Assembly (NCBI GenBank): GCA_945903795.1
Contig: CAMDPE010000004.1
Location: 1-39,825 of the forward strand
Origin: Lutibacter flavus
GTDB lineage: Bacteria; Bacteroidota; Bacteroidia; Flavobacteriales; Flavobacteriaceae
Reading direction: 5' to 3'
DNA: 39,825 nt
In this document: in pieces, positions 1 through 9,472 of the stretch
Layout: each line of letters starts with the position of its first letter
How positions within the stretch are numbered: position 1 is the first letter of the stretch
Position numbers and translations under genes: made by a program
The notes under the pieces: generated by a model
The model's input: only the letters and a program-made list of their open reading frames with translations
The model's database searches: none
Told to the model about the DNA's origin: nothing

Positions 1-52
1 TACGCCAATAATTATTCCCCTGTGTGCAAAAATTTGTTAAGCTCGTTTCATT
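1..52 (-). repeat. Dispersed repeat, copy A, just downstream of crtB
   Basis: Read on the minus strand, this stretch begins 8 bases after the crtB stop codon with AATGAAACGAGCTTAACAAA. A second copy at 19119-19169 on the plus strand starts with the same words and stays alignable for about 47 bases at roughly 80% identity by eye. Both copies follow a stop codon directly and point the same way as the preceding gene. No ORF with a start is present. The repeat may continue past the window edge, and its function is unknown. Confidence 0.55.
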
Positions 53-60
53 CGCTAAAA

Positions 61-900
61 TTACATCAAATTTAGCTTAAAAACCACAAATGACCGCGCC
101 AACAAACTTATTTTAACCGGATTGGAAATTCTGATTCTGGTATTCATTATTTCTTCTGAAGGCGTTCTTTTTAGTTTTTTCAACAAACCCTTATAATAAA
201 TATAAGCTGTATAAACGCCAAACTTAGCTTCCATTGGCAATAATTTTATGCCTTTATAAGCTTCCTTAAAATCATTCTCAATTTCTTCAATGATGCTATT
301 TTTTGAAGTTAAATCTAATAATTGCAAATTTATTCCGGGAAAATAAGAGCGATTTAACACTTCATAATCATCTTTTAAATCACGTAAAAAATTCACCTTT
401 TGAAATGCAGAACCCAAGCGCATCGCATAACTTTTTAAGTTTTCATATTTCTCATTATCACCATCAACAAAAACTTTTAAACACATCAAACCAACAACAT
501 CGGCTGATCCATAAATATATGCATTGTATTCTTCTTCGGTATTATACTCCGCTTTATTTAAATCTAGTTTCATACTTTTTATAAAAGCCTGAATCAATTC
601 ATCGTCAATATTGTATTTTTTTACCGTTAACTGAAATCCGTTTAAAATTGGATTTAAACTAATTCCTTTCTCATAAGCTTTATAATAATCGCGCTCAAAT
701 TCGTTTATCAATTCATTTTTATCATAATCGTGAAAAGAATCCACAATTTCATCGGCAAACCTTACAAAAGCATAAATTCCAAAAATGGCTTCCCTAATTT
801 TTGGCGCCAACATTTTTACAGCCAATGAAAAAGATGTGCTATATTTTTTGGTAACAATTTTGCTACACAAAAATGAAGTTTCATCAAAAGTTTGTTTCAT
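61..900 (-). CDS. crtB: Phytoene synthase
   Basis: This enzyme joins two geranylgeranyl diphosphates to phytoene, the first committed step of C40 carotenoid synthesis. At 279 residues it has the usual length for bacterial squalene/phytoene synthases. Both Mg-diphosphate binding motifs are visible: D50-E-I-V-D54 and D174-L-K-D-D178, the latter in the typical QKVNFLRDLKDD context. The ATG at 900 is one base after the crtI stop codon, so the two genes are translated from one message and are probably coupled. No terminator is visible after the stop. A dispersed repeat follows immediately, so later pathway genes such as crtY or crtZ, if present, lie outside the window. Confidence 0.95.
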   Translation of the reverse strand: MKQTFDETSFLCSKIVTKKYSTSFSLAVKMLAPKIREAIFGIYAFVRFADEIVDSFHDYDKNELINEFERDYYKAYEKGISLNPILNGFQLTVKKYNIDDELIQAFIKSMKLDLNKAEYNTEEEYNAYIYGSADVVGLMCLKVFVDGDNEKYENLKSYAMRLGSAFQKVNFLRDLKDDYEVLNRSYFPGINLQLLDLTSKNSIIEEIENDFKEAYKGIKLLPMEAKFGVYTAYIYYKGLLKKLKRTPSEEIMNTRIRISNPVKISLLARSFVVFKLNLM

Positions 901-901
901 T

Positions 902-2365
902 TTATAAACTGTTTTTCATTAATAATTCTGATACAATTTTTCCCGAAATAATTGCTGGTGGAACTCCGGGACCAGGAACTGTTAACTGTCCGGTAAAAAA
1001 TAAATTTTTCACTTTTTTACTTTGGATTTTAGGTCGTAAAAAAGCAGTTTGCATCAATGTATTTGCCAATCCGTAGGCATTTCCTTTAAATGAATTATAA
1101 TCTTTAATAAAATCATTCACGCAATAAGATTCTTTAAAAATGATATTGTCTTTCACATTTTGATTTGTCAACTTTTCCAATCTGTTTATTATTTTATTAA
1201 AATAAGCTTCACGTATTTCTGGATTATCAATAATTCCAGGTGCAATCGGAATTAAAAAAGTAGCTGCTTCATAACCATTCGGGGCAAAACTATCATCTGT
1301 AATGCTAGGAAAACTGCCATAAAAAAGCGGATCTTTTGGCCATTGCGGCGTGTCATAAATCTCAACGGCATGCTTGTCAAAATTTGAATCAAAAAACAAA
1401 GTGTGATGAGAAACATTGCTTAATTTTTTGCTAAAACCAACATAAAACAATAAGGCCGATGGAGCGAATGTTCTTTTATTCCAATAATTTTCGGAATACA
1501 TTCTATATTTCTCCTCCAATAAAGTTTCAGAATGGTGATAATCGGCACCGCTAACAACAAAATCTGCTGCCACAAACTGCTGATTCACCTGAACACCTTT
1601 TACGGTACCATTTTCAACAACAATTTTTTCGACGTTTTGGTTTGTTTTAATTTTTACGCCCAATTCTTCAGCTAATGTCACAAAACCTTTTACAACTTCA
1701 TACATTCCTCCTTTTGGATGCCAAGTACCCAAACCAAAATCGGCATAATTCATAAAACTGTAAAAACTAGGTGTATTTGAGGGCTTAGCGCCCAAAAATA
1801 AGACAGGAAATTCTAAAATTTGTATTAATTTTTCACTTTTAATATGTCCGCGAACTTCTGTACTGATACTTTTAAAAAACTGATTGACGTTGGCAATGGT
1901 TTGTAATGTCACCAACTCAGTTATTGAGTTTCCTGGTTTGTAAACCAAATTATTTACCGCAACTTCATAATTGAATTTTGCTGCTTTTAAAAATTTCTTT
2001 AAATAAACGGAACTTCCTATTTCTTCATTTTCGAAAACCTGATAGATTTCTTCGATTTTATCTGAAATAAGCAACGAATCTAATCGATCAAAATAAACCT
2101 GATAAGCCGGAGCCAGTTTCTCCAAATCGTAAAAATCGGATGGTTTTTTGTCGAAATCGGTAAAGAATTTTTCAAAAACATCGGGCATCCAATACCAAGT
2201 TGGGCCAATGTCAAATTTGAATCCGTTTTTAGTTAGCAGACGAGCTCTCCCACCAACACTGCTGTTTTTCTCAAGAATAGTCACGTCATAACCCGCTTTA
2301 GCCAAGTAGCAAGAAGCGGATAAGGATGAAAACCCTGAGCCTATTATAATAATTTTTTTCTTCAT
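902..2365 (-). CDS. crtI: Phytoene desaturase (CrtI family)
   Basis: This FAD-dependent desaturase converts phytoene to lycopene or neurosporene. The N-terminus has the dinucleotide fold G9-S-G11-F-S-S followed by E32 at the end of strand two, and the C-terminus has the family-typical FFTGQLTVPGPGVPPAIISG segment. The frame extends 13 codons further upstream, but those residues precede the FAD motif and overlap a strong promoter, so the ATG at 2365 (protein MKKKIIIIGSG...) is chosen, giving 487 residues. A -7 box lies only 10 bases before this ATG, so the message may be almost leaderless. It lies between a CarH-like regulator gene and crtB, on the same strand. A related CrtD or CrtN-type step cannot be excluded from sequence alone. 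Confidence 0.93.
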   Translation of the reverse strand: MKKKIIIIGSGFSSLSASCYLAKAGYDVTILEKNSSVGGRARLLTKNGFKFDIGPTWYWMPDVFEKFFTDFDKKPSDFYDLEKLAPAYQVYFDRLDSLLISDKIEEIYQVFENEEIGSSVYLKKFLKAAKFNYEVAVNNLVYKPGNSITELVTLQTIANVNQFFKSISTEVRGHIKSEKLIQILEFPVLFLGAKPSNTPSFYSFMNYADFGLGTWHPKGGMYEVVKGFVTLAEELGVKIKTNQNVEKIVVENGTVKGVQVNQQFVAADFVVSGADYHHSETLLEEKYRMYSENYWNKRTFAPSALLFYVGFSKKLSNVSHHTLFFDSNFDKHAVEIYDTPQWPKDPLFYGSFPSITDDSFAPNGYEAATFLIPIAPGIIDNPEIREAYFNKIINRLEKLTNQNVKDNIIFKESYCVNDFIKDYNSFKGNAYGLANTLMQTAFLRPKIQSKKVKNLFFTGQLTVPGPGVPPAIISGKIVSELLMKNSL

Positions 2366-2398
2366 TTTGTTCAACAAATATACAATTAAGTTAAACAA
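2366..2398 (-). promoter_or_regulatory. Putative regulator-binding repeats at the crtI promoter
   Basis: On the minus strand TTGTTTAAC (2398-2390) and TTGTTGAAC (2377-2369) are direct repeats with starts exactly 21 bases apart, two helical turns. The second sits in a 13-base inverted repeat, TTTGTTGAACAAA (2378-2366), that overlaps the -7 element and reaches the crtI start. This is a sensible place for the adjacent MerR/CarH-like repressor to bind. The assignment is inference from position and symmetry. Confidence 0.4.
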
Positions 2399-2405
2399 TA
2401 ACAAA
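2375..2405 (-). promoter_or_regulatory. Bacteroidota-type promoter for crtI-crtB
   Basis: TTTG at 2405-2402, a 19-base spacer, then TATATTTG at 2382-2375 on the minus strand. This fits the -33 TTG / -7 TAnnTTTG consensus known for the Bacteroidota primary sigma factor. It begins only 15 bases after the merR stop codon, so crtI and crtB can be transcribed separately from merR. The expected start site is about 5 bases before the crtI ATG. Confidence 0.7.
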
Positions 2406-2419
2406 TTATTTAATATAAA

Positions 2420-3322
2420 TTACAAAATATTTAACAACTCGAACGGAGATTTAAATATTTTTATTTGATCATTTTTGAAAGAATCCGAATCAAACTGCGA
2501 CAATTTTGAACCCAAAACCCATAAATTATCCTTAGAATCCTTTAACACTTCACTATAAACCTGATGCAAATATTCTTCCACAGTTTCTTTAGAAGGTTCA
2601 ACAGTTAAATAAGTTAAAAAACAAACATCATCAAAGATTTTTTGAAGGTCATTTAAATTCTCGACTGGAACGCTTTGTCCTAAATAAATGGAATGGTATC
2701 CATGAAACAATAACTCAAAATGCAAATAAAGCAAACCTAGTTCGTGAATTTCATTCATTGGTAAATACAATACAAACTTTTTGCCATTTTTATTTGGCTG
2801 CAGAAATTGGAGTTTCTCTGTATTGATTAAAATCTTTTGCTTTATTAAGTTGGTAATGAAATGTTCATGAGCCGGCGTAATGGAATGAACTTGCCACAAC
2901 ACACCTATTTCAGTAAGAAAAGGAATAAAAACTTCAGTAAATATGGTTCTAAAAGAAGTTTGTGAAATAAGTCCGTTATAAGTTTGGTTAAACAAACCTT
3001 CATCAAAATTTAGCATGGCCAATTTGAAGGAATTTAGCGCTTTACTTTCAAAACCTTCTTTAAAAACAAGTTCCTTCACACTTAATTCCATTTTATCATC
3101 AGACAAAGAGGCAATTTTGGATATTTTTAAGCCGTTATTATAAAGTAAAGAGACATTTAGCAGCTTAAGCATGCTGTCCATATCATAATACCTAATGTTA
3201 GAATCAGTCCTTTTGGGCTCAAACAAATTGTATCTTTTTTCCCAAATACGAATGGTGTGCGCTTTTATGCCTGAAAAATTTTCGAGATCTTTTATGGTAA
3301 ACTCTGTTTTAATATTGTTCAA
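2420..3322 (-). CDS. MerR-family regulator with CarH/LitR-like B12-binding domain
   Basis: From a TTG start at 3322 this is 300 residues. Residues 8-56 form a MerR winged helix (FTIKDLENFSGIKAHTIRIW). A helical B12-cap region follows, with W143 and E153-H154 in the exact W-x9-E-H spacing that in CarH caps adenosylcobalamin. A Rossmann-like B12 domain has E191-I-H193-E-L-G196, the E-x-H-x-x-G motif whose His is the lower cobalt ligand. CarH-family proteins repress carotenoid genes in the dark and release DNA when light breaks the Co-C bond. Its position directly before crtI-crtB supports that role. The residue after the Trp is Gln, not the His used by Thermus CarH for its bis-His light state. 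No ATG exists at the N-terminus; TTG at 3346 is an alternative start but overlaps the -7 box. Confidence 0.85.
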   Translation of the reverse strand: MNNIKTEFTIKDLENFSGIKAHTIRIWEKRYNLFEPKRTDSNIRYYDMDSMLKLLNVSLLYNNGLKISKIASLSDDKMELSVKELVFKEGFESKALNSFKLAMLNFDEGLFNQTYNGLISQTSFRTIFTEVFIPFLTEIGVLWQVHSITPAHEHFITNLIKQKILINTEKLQFLQPNKNGKKFVLYLPMNEIHELGLLYLHFELLFHGYHSIYLGQSVPVENLNDLQKIFDDVCFLTYLTVEPSKETVEEYLHQVYSEVLKDSKDNLWVLGSKLSQFDSDSFKNDQIKIFKSPFELLNIL

Positions 3323-3343
3323 AGTAAATATGATTTTATTAAA

Positions 3344-3351
3344 CAAAGGTA
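3344..3351 (-). promoter_or_regulatory. -7 promoter element for the merR-like gene
   Basis: TACCTTTG on the minus strand matches TAnnTTTG and lies 21 bases before the TTG start at 3322. No good TTG -33 element is seen at the right distance. The element overlaps the further-upstream TTG at 3346 and so argues for the shorter protein. Confidence 0.4.
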
Positions 3352-3384
3352 AAAAATAAATTAATATGTTGTGTTTTTTCCATA

Positions 3385-3410
3385 AAAAAAGAGCCCGAGA
3401 GCTCTTTTTT
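3385..3410 (-). terminator. Intrinsic terminator after carB
   Basis: A 10-base-pair hairpin AAAAAAGAGC / GCTCTTTTTT with a 6-base loop, followed by T-runs on both strands. It lies just beyond the carB stop codon and before the merR-like gene, and separates the two transcripts. Confidence 0.8.
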
Positions 3411-3426
3411 AGTTTTTTAACCCATT

Positions 3427-6276
3427 TTATTTATTCAAATACATTTTTCTACGAGAGTACAATTCATAAAACTGATCGTCTTTTAAACTGTCTATAAATA
3501 AAATACTTTCACCTGTAGATTTCATTTCCGGACCTAATTTTTTATCCACATTCGGGAATTTATTAAAGGAAAATACTGGTTGTTTGATGGCATAACCTTC
3601 AAGTTGTGGATTAAATTTAAAATCTTTTACTTTATTTGCACCCAACATCACTTTTGTGGCATAGTTTACATAAGGTTCTTTATAAGCTTTTGAAATAAAC
3701 GGAACAGTACGTGATGCTCTCGGATTGGCTTCAATAATGTAAACAATATCATCTTTAACGGCAAACTGAATATTTATCAATCCGACTGTTCTTAAAGCCA
3801 ATGCAATTTTCTTGGTATGGTCTTTAATTTGCTGCATCACAAATTCGCCTAAATTAAAAGGCGGCAAGGTGGCGTTTGAATCTCCGGAATGTACGCCGCA
3901 AGGTTCAATATGTTCCATAATACCAATTATATATATATCTTCCCCATCACAAATTGCATCAGCTTCCGCTTCAATAGCACCATCCAAATAATGGTCTAAC
4001 AACAACATATTGTTTGGAATTTTACGCAACAAATCAACAACGTGTTTTTCCAGTTCTTCTTTGTTAATCACAATTTTCATTCCTTGTCCGCCCAAAACAT
4101 AAGAAGGACGAACCAATATTGGAAAATCTAGATTGTCGGCAATGGCTGCAGCTTCATCAGCCGTAGTTGCTGTTCCATATTGTGGAAAAGGGATATCTAA
4201 ATCCATCAGCAATTCAGAAAAGCGTTTTCTGTCCTCCGCCAAATCAAGCGCATCGAAACTGGTTCCAATAATTTTAACGCCCCATTTATCTAATTTTTCA
4301 GCCAATTTTAAAGCTGTTTGTCCACCCAACTGCACTATAACGCCTTCAGGTTTTTCATGCTGAATGATGTCATAAATATGCTCCCAAAATACTGGTTCAA
4401 AATACAATTTATCTGCCGTGTCAAAATCAGTAGAAACTGTTTCAGGATTACAGTTGATCATAATTGTTTCGTAACCCAATTCTTTGGCGGCCAAAACACC
4501 GTGCACGCAACAATAATCAAACTCAATTCCCTGTCCAATTCTGTTGGGACCTGAGCCCAAAACCACAATTTTTTTCTTATCGGTCACTATGCTTTCATTG
4601 TCAGCATAACTTCCTTTTTCGGTAATCATCTTATTTTCGAAAGTAGAATAATAATAAGGAGTTTGAGCATTAAATTCTGCCGCGCAGGTATCCACCAATT
4701 TATAAACCCTGTTGATATTTAATTCTTGTCTTTTGGCATATACTTCACTTTCCCAACAGCCCAGCATATGAGCTATTTGTCTATCGGCAAATCCTTTTTG
4801 CTTTGCTTCCAATAGCAAATCGTAGGTTAAAGTCTCCAGTTTATTTGTCGAAATTTCTCTATCCAAAGCTAACAATTGCTCATATTGCTTTAAAAACCAA
4901 ATATCGATTTTGGTAATTTCGTGAATTCTGCTTAATGGAATTCCAATTTGAAGTGCGTCATAAATGATAAAAACCCTGTCCCAGCTTGGGTAGGTTAATT
5001 TTTCAATAATAGTATCATAATCCTTCTCGCCTTTGCCGTCGGCGCCTAATCCATTCCGTTTTATTTCTAAAGATTGCGTAGCTTTATGCAGTGCTTCCTG
5101 AAAAGAACGCCCAATTCCCATTACTTCCCCTACCGATTTCATTTGCAAGCCCAACGTTCTGTCTGCTCCTTCAAATTTGTCGAAATTCCATCGTGGTATT
5201 TTTACAATCACATAATCTAATGTAGGCTCAAATAAGGCCGATGTAGTTTTGGTAATTTGGTTATTCAGTTCATCTAAATGATAACCAATGGCCAATTTTG
5301 CAGCAATTTTCGCAATCGGATATCCTGTTGCTTTTGAAGCCAAGGCAGATGACCGCGAAACCCGTGGATTAATTTCGATGGCGATAATATCTTCTTTCTC
5401 ATCCGGACTTACCGCAAACTGCACATTGCAACCGCCGGCAAAATCCCCGATGGAACGCATCATCAAAATAGCCATATCACGCATTTTTTGATACGTAGTG
5501 TCACTTAAAGTCATTGCAGGTGCCACAGTAATTGAATCTCCGGTATGAATTCCCATCGGATCCATATTTTCGATGGCGCAAATAATCACCACATTGTCAT
5601 TTCTGTCACGCAACAACTCCAATTCATATTCTTTCCATCCCAGCAACGCCTTGTCAATAATAACTTCATGAATTGGCGAAGCTTCCAAACCACGACTTAA
5701 CAGTTCGTCAAAATCTTCCTTCTTATAAACGATAGATGCTCCAAAACCGCCTAAAGTAAAGGAAGGACGAATTACCAAAGGAAATCCATATTCCTGCGCT
5801 ATTTCTTTTCCTTTCAAAAATGAATTTGCGATGGTAGACGGTGCTTGTCCGATACCAATTTTATTCATTAACTTTCTAAATTGCTCGCGATCTTCAGTAA
5901 TGTGAATAGCAGCAATGTCAACACCAATAATATCAATATTAAAATCTTTCCAAATCCCTTTATCATCTGCTTCAATACAAAGATTCAACGCTGTTTGTCC
6001 ACCCATTGTTGGCAAAACAGCATCAATATTTGGATGCTTTTCTAAAATTTGAATAATCGATTTTGTGGTTAATGGCAACAAATACACATTGTCCGCTAAA
6101 GATGGATCCGTCATAATGGTTGCCGGATTTGAATTGATAAGCGTCACTTCAATTCCTTCTTCTTTTAATGATCTGATTGCTTGGGAATCAGCATAATCAA
6201 ATTCACAAGCCTGGCCAATAATAATTGGTCCTGATCCAATGATTAAAATCGATTTAATGTTATTGTTTTTTGGCAT
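3427..6276 (-). CDS. carB: Carbamoyl-phosphate synthase large subunit
   Basis: This subunit makes carbamoyl phosphate from ammonia, bicarbonate and two ATP, feeding pyrimidine and arginine synthesis. The 949-residue protein shows the internal duplication of the family: IIGSGPIIIGQACEFDYA near residue 11 and VLGSGPNRIGQGIEFDYC near residue 570 each open an ATP-grasp half, with the oligomerisation region between them. The protein stops at YSRRKMYLNK, where the E. coli enzyme (about 1073 residues) continues into the MGS-like domain that binds UMP, IMP and ornithine, so that allosteric domain is absent. The ATG at 6276 follows an AT-rich gap after the rpmH terminator. The small subunit carA is not in the window. 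Confidence 0.97.
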   Translation of the reverse strand: MPKNNNIKSILIIGSGPIIIGQACEFDYADSQAIRSLKEEGIEVTLINSNPATIMTDPSLADNVYLLPLTTKSIIQILEKHPNIDAVLPTMGGQTALNLCIEADDKGIWKDFNIDIIGVDIAAIHITEDREQFRKLMNKIGIGQAPSTIANSFLKGKEIAQEYGFPLVIRPSFTLGGFGASIVYKKEDFDELLSRGLEASPIHEVIIDKALLGWKEYELELLRDRNDNVVIICAIENMDPMGIHTGDSITVAPAMTLSDTTYQKMRDMAILMMRSIGDFAGGCNVQFAVSPDEKEDIIAIEINPRVSRSSALASKATGYPIAKIAAKLAIGYHLDELNNQITKTTSALFEPTLDYVIVKIPRWNFDKFEGADRTLGLQMKSVGEVMGIGRSFQEALHKATQSLEIKRNGLGADGKGEKDYDTIIEKLTYPSWDRVFIIYDALQIGIPLSRIHEITKIDIWFLKQYEQLLALDREISTNKLETLTYDLLLEAKQKGFADRQIAHMLGCWESEVYAKRQELNINRVYKLVDTCAAEFNAQTPYYYSTFENKMITEKGSYADNESIVTDKKKIVVLGSGPNRIGQGIEFDYCCVHGVLAAKELGYETIMINCNPETVSTDFDTADKLYFEPVFWEHIYDIIQHEKPEGVIVQLGGQTALKLAEKLDKWGVKIIGTSFDALDLAEDRKRFSELLMDLDIPFPQYGTATTADEAAAIADNLDFPILVRPSYVLGGQGMKIVINKEELEKHVVDLLRKIPNNMLLLDHYLDGAIEAEADAICDGEDIYIIGIMEHIEPCGVHSGDSNATLPPFNLGEFVMQQIKDHTKKIALALRTVGLINIQFAVKDDIVYIIEANPRASRTVPFISKAYKEPYVNYATKVMLGANKVKDFKFNPQLEGYAIKQPVFSFNKFPNVDKKLGPEMKSTGESILFIDSLKDDQFYELYSRRKMYLNK

Positions 6277-6361
6277 TTTTTAAATATAAAATAGTAAAGT
6301 GTAAATATCTGTAAAATTCGTTTTAATGGCTGAAATAGTTTTCAAAACTTATTAATAGTTC

Positions 6362-6391
6362 AAAAAAAAGGTGTTACTAAAAAGTAACACC
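6362..6391 (-). terminator. Intrinsic terminator after rpmH
   Basis: Perfect 9-base-pair stem GGTGTTACT / AGTAACACC (6370-6378 with 6383-6391), four-base loop, followed on the minus strand by eight Ts (6369-6362). It lies 24 bases past the rpmH stop codon and isolates rpmH from carB. Confidence 0.88.
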
Positions 6392-6414
6392 CTATATATA
6401 AAACTACTGTCTCA

Positions 6415-6576
6415 TTATTTTTTTGGTCTTGGATCAGAAGATACACTGATTCTTTTTCTACCTTTAGCTCTTCTTCTTGCCAACACTTTTCTTCCTGTTG
6501 CACTAGCCATACGTTCTCTAAAACCGTGCTTATTTCTTCTTTTTCTTTTTGATGGCTGATATGTTCTTTTACTCAT
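6415..6576 (-). CDS. rpmH: 50S ribosomal protein L34
   Basis: A 53-residue, very basic protein starting [20 protein letters not shown], the hallmark N-terminus of L34, with [20 protein letters not shown] following. The C-terminal tail [11 protein letters not shown] is a little longer than in E. coli (46 residues). The gene is monocistronic: a consensus promoter lies about 70 bases upstream and a strong terminator directly downstream. It is not next to rnpA/yidC/dnaA as in many other phyla; yidC is about 2.9 kb away on the other strand. Confidence 0.98.
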   Translation of the reverse strand: MSKRTYQPSKRKRRNKHGFRERMASATGRKVLARRRAKGRKRISVSSDPRPKK

Positions 6577-6647
6577 TACAAATATCTTTAAAATAGTGTT
6601 TCTTCTGTTGTTGCTTTCTATAGAATTCCTCTCCTTAAAAGCGTTGG

Positions 6648-6678
6648 CAAATATACAATTACTTTTGTTTTTAGCAAA
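6648..6678 (-). promoter_or_regulatory. Bacteroidota-type promoter for rpmH
   Basis: TTTG at 6678-6675, 19-base spacer, TATATTTG at 6655-6648 on the minus strand, a full match to the phylum consensus with the same spacing as at crtI. The predicted leader before the rpmH ATG is about 68 bases. Confidence 0.8.
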
Positions 6679-6764
6679 TAGAATCTAAAAAAAATAATAT
6701 TTTTATTTTAAAGCCCTAAATTGAAAAAAAAACTACTTTTATAAAAACTAAAAATATAAGAAAT

Positions 6765-7640
6765 ATGTATACCAAACCAATGCTTAAAGAAGGAAGTTTA
6801 AAAGATCAAGTCATTGTTGTCACTGGTGGCGGCAGCGGTTTAGGTAAAGCCATGACCACTTATTTTTTGGAACTTGGTGCGCACGTAGTCATCACTTCAA
6901 GAAATATTGAGAAATTAGAAAAAGCCAAGATAGAATTGGAGGAAAAAACCGGAGGAACTGTTTTGGCAGTGCAATGTGATGTAAGAAACTATACGGAAGT
7001 TGAAGCTGTTTTGCAAGCAACTTTGGATAAATTTGGCAAAGTTGACGGGCTTTTGAACAACGCCGCAGGAAATTTTATCAGCCCGACAGAACGCTTGTCG
7101 GCCAACGCTTTTGACACTGTAATTGATATTGTATTAAAAGGAAGCAAGAATTGCACTTTAGCTTTTGGAAAACATTGGATCGACATCAAACAGCCAAAAT
7201 CGACCATTTTAAATATTGTGACTACATATGCGTGGACAGGTTCGGCTTATGTTGTTCCTTCTGCAACCGCCAAAGCGGGTGTTTTGGCAATGACACGTTC
7301 TTTAGCTGTTGAATGGGCAAAATACGGCATTCGCTCCAACGCTATTGCTCCCGGCCCGTTTCCTACGGAAGGCGCCTGGGACCGATTGTTGCCTGGCAAT
7401 TTGAAAGATAAATTTGATATGAAAAAGAAAGTTCCGGTTGGCCGTGTTGGCGAACATCAGGAATTGGCAAATTTGGCCGCTTATTTAATGAGCGATTTTT
7501 CGGCCTATATCAATGGTGAAGTTATTACGATTGATGGCGGAGAATGGCTAAAAGGCGCCGGAGAATTTAATATGCTGGAAGATATTCCTAAAGAAATGTG
7601 GGATATGCTTGAAATGATGATCAGAAGCAAAAAGAAGTAA
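6765..7640 (+). CDS. SDR oxidoreductase, 2,4-dienoyl-CoA reductase-like
   Basis: A 291-residue short-chain dehydrogenase. The NADP(H) fold is T20-GGGSGLG27 with NNAAG at 98-102. The classical Y-x-x-x-K is replaced: Y155 lies 11 residues before S166, and K170 follows in VVPSATAKAG. This is the same spacing as the Tyr199/Ser210/Lys214 set of human mitochondrial 2,4-dienoyl-CoA reductase, and the surrounding residues also match that family. The likely role is NADPH-dependent reduction of 2,4-dienoyl-CoA during beta-oxidation of unsaturated fatty acids. A methionine at residue 6 is an alternative start. It is a single-gene unit with a 21-base-pair terminator just downstream. Confidence 0.88.
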   Translation: MYTKPMLKEGSLKDQVIVVTGGGSGLGKAMTTYFLELGAHVVITSRNIEKLEKAKIELEEKTGGTVLAVQCDVRNYTEVEAVLQATLDKFGKVDGLLNNAAGNFISPTERLSANAFDTVIDIVLKGSKNCTLAFGKHWIDIKQPKSTILNIVTTYAWTGSAYVVPSATAKAGVLAMTRSLAVEWAKYGIRSNAIAPGPFPTEGAWDRLLPGNLKDKFDMKKKVPVGRVGEHQELANLAAYLMSDFSAYINGEVITIDGGEWLKGAGEFNMLEDIPKEMWDMLEMMIRSKKK

Positions 7641-7662
7641 TTTATTCCTTAAAATTCATTTA

Positions 7663-7704
7663 AAAAACAAACCTTCAATTTTTTCCAAAAATTGAAGGTT
7701 TGTT

Positions 7705-7707
<3 letters not shown>
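7663..7707 (+). terminator. Intrinsic terminator after the SDR gene
   Basis: A 21-base-pair perfect stem (7663-7683 with 7687-7707), three-base loop, ending in a T-run. The T-rich 3' arm also supplies the -33 element of the pyrG promoter, so terminator and promoter are physically interlocked. Confidence 0.9.
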
Positions 7708-9380
<1,673 letters not shown>

Positions 9381-9408
9381 TAAGAAACCAAGTTTAATTT
9401 ACATTTAG

Positions 9409-9416
9409 TACATTTG
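9409..9416 (+). promoter_or_regulatory. -7 promoter element upstream of yidC
   Basis: TACATTTG matches TAnnTTTG and lies 57 bases before the yidC ATG. No TTG is seen at the ideal -33 distance, so yidC may also be read through from pyrG. Confidence 0.4.
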
Positions 9417-9472
9417 TCGGGCTTTTTAAATTTTGAAAAGAGCAATAGACAAATTGATATTTATTTATACCC

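Noticed and set aside
1-52. attC-like recombination site (GTTAAGC fits the integron core pattern GTTRRRY)
   Set aside because: The second copy at 19119-19169 has GTTATGC, which breaks the pattern, and no attC-type folding or integrase is present.
303-584. Plus-strand frame opposite crtB
   Set aside because: It lies wholly antisense to a gene with clear catalytic motifs, and its His/Tyr-rich translation has no family resemblance.
2366-2404. Longer N-terminus for CrtI from 2404
   Set aside because: The extra 13 residues precede a perfect dinucleotide-fold N-terminus and would place the start inside the -33/-7 promoter region.
6371-6559. Plus-strand frame opposite rpmH
   Set aside because: The minus strand encodes L34 with an unmistakable sequence, promoter and terminator.
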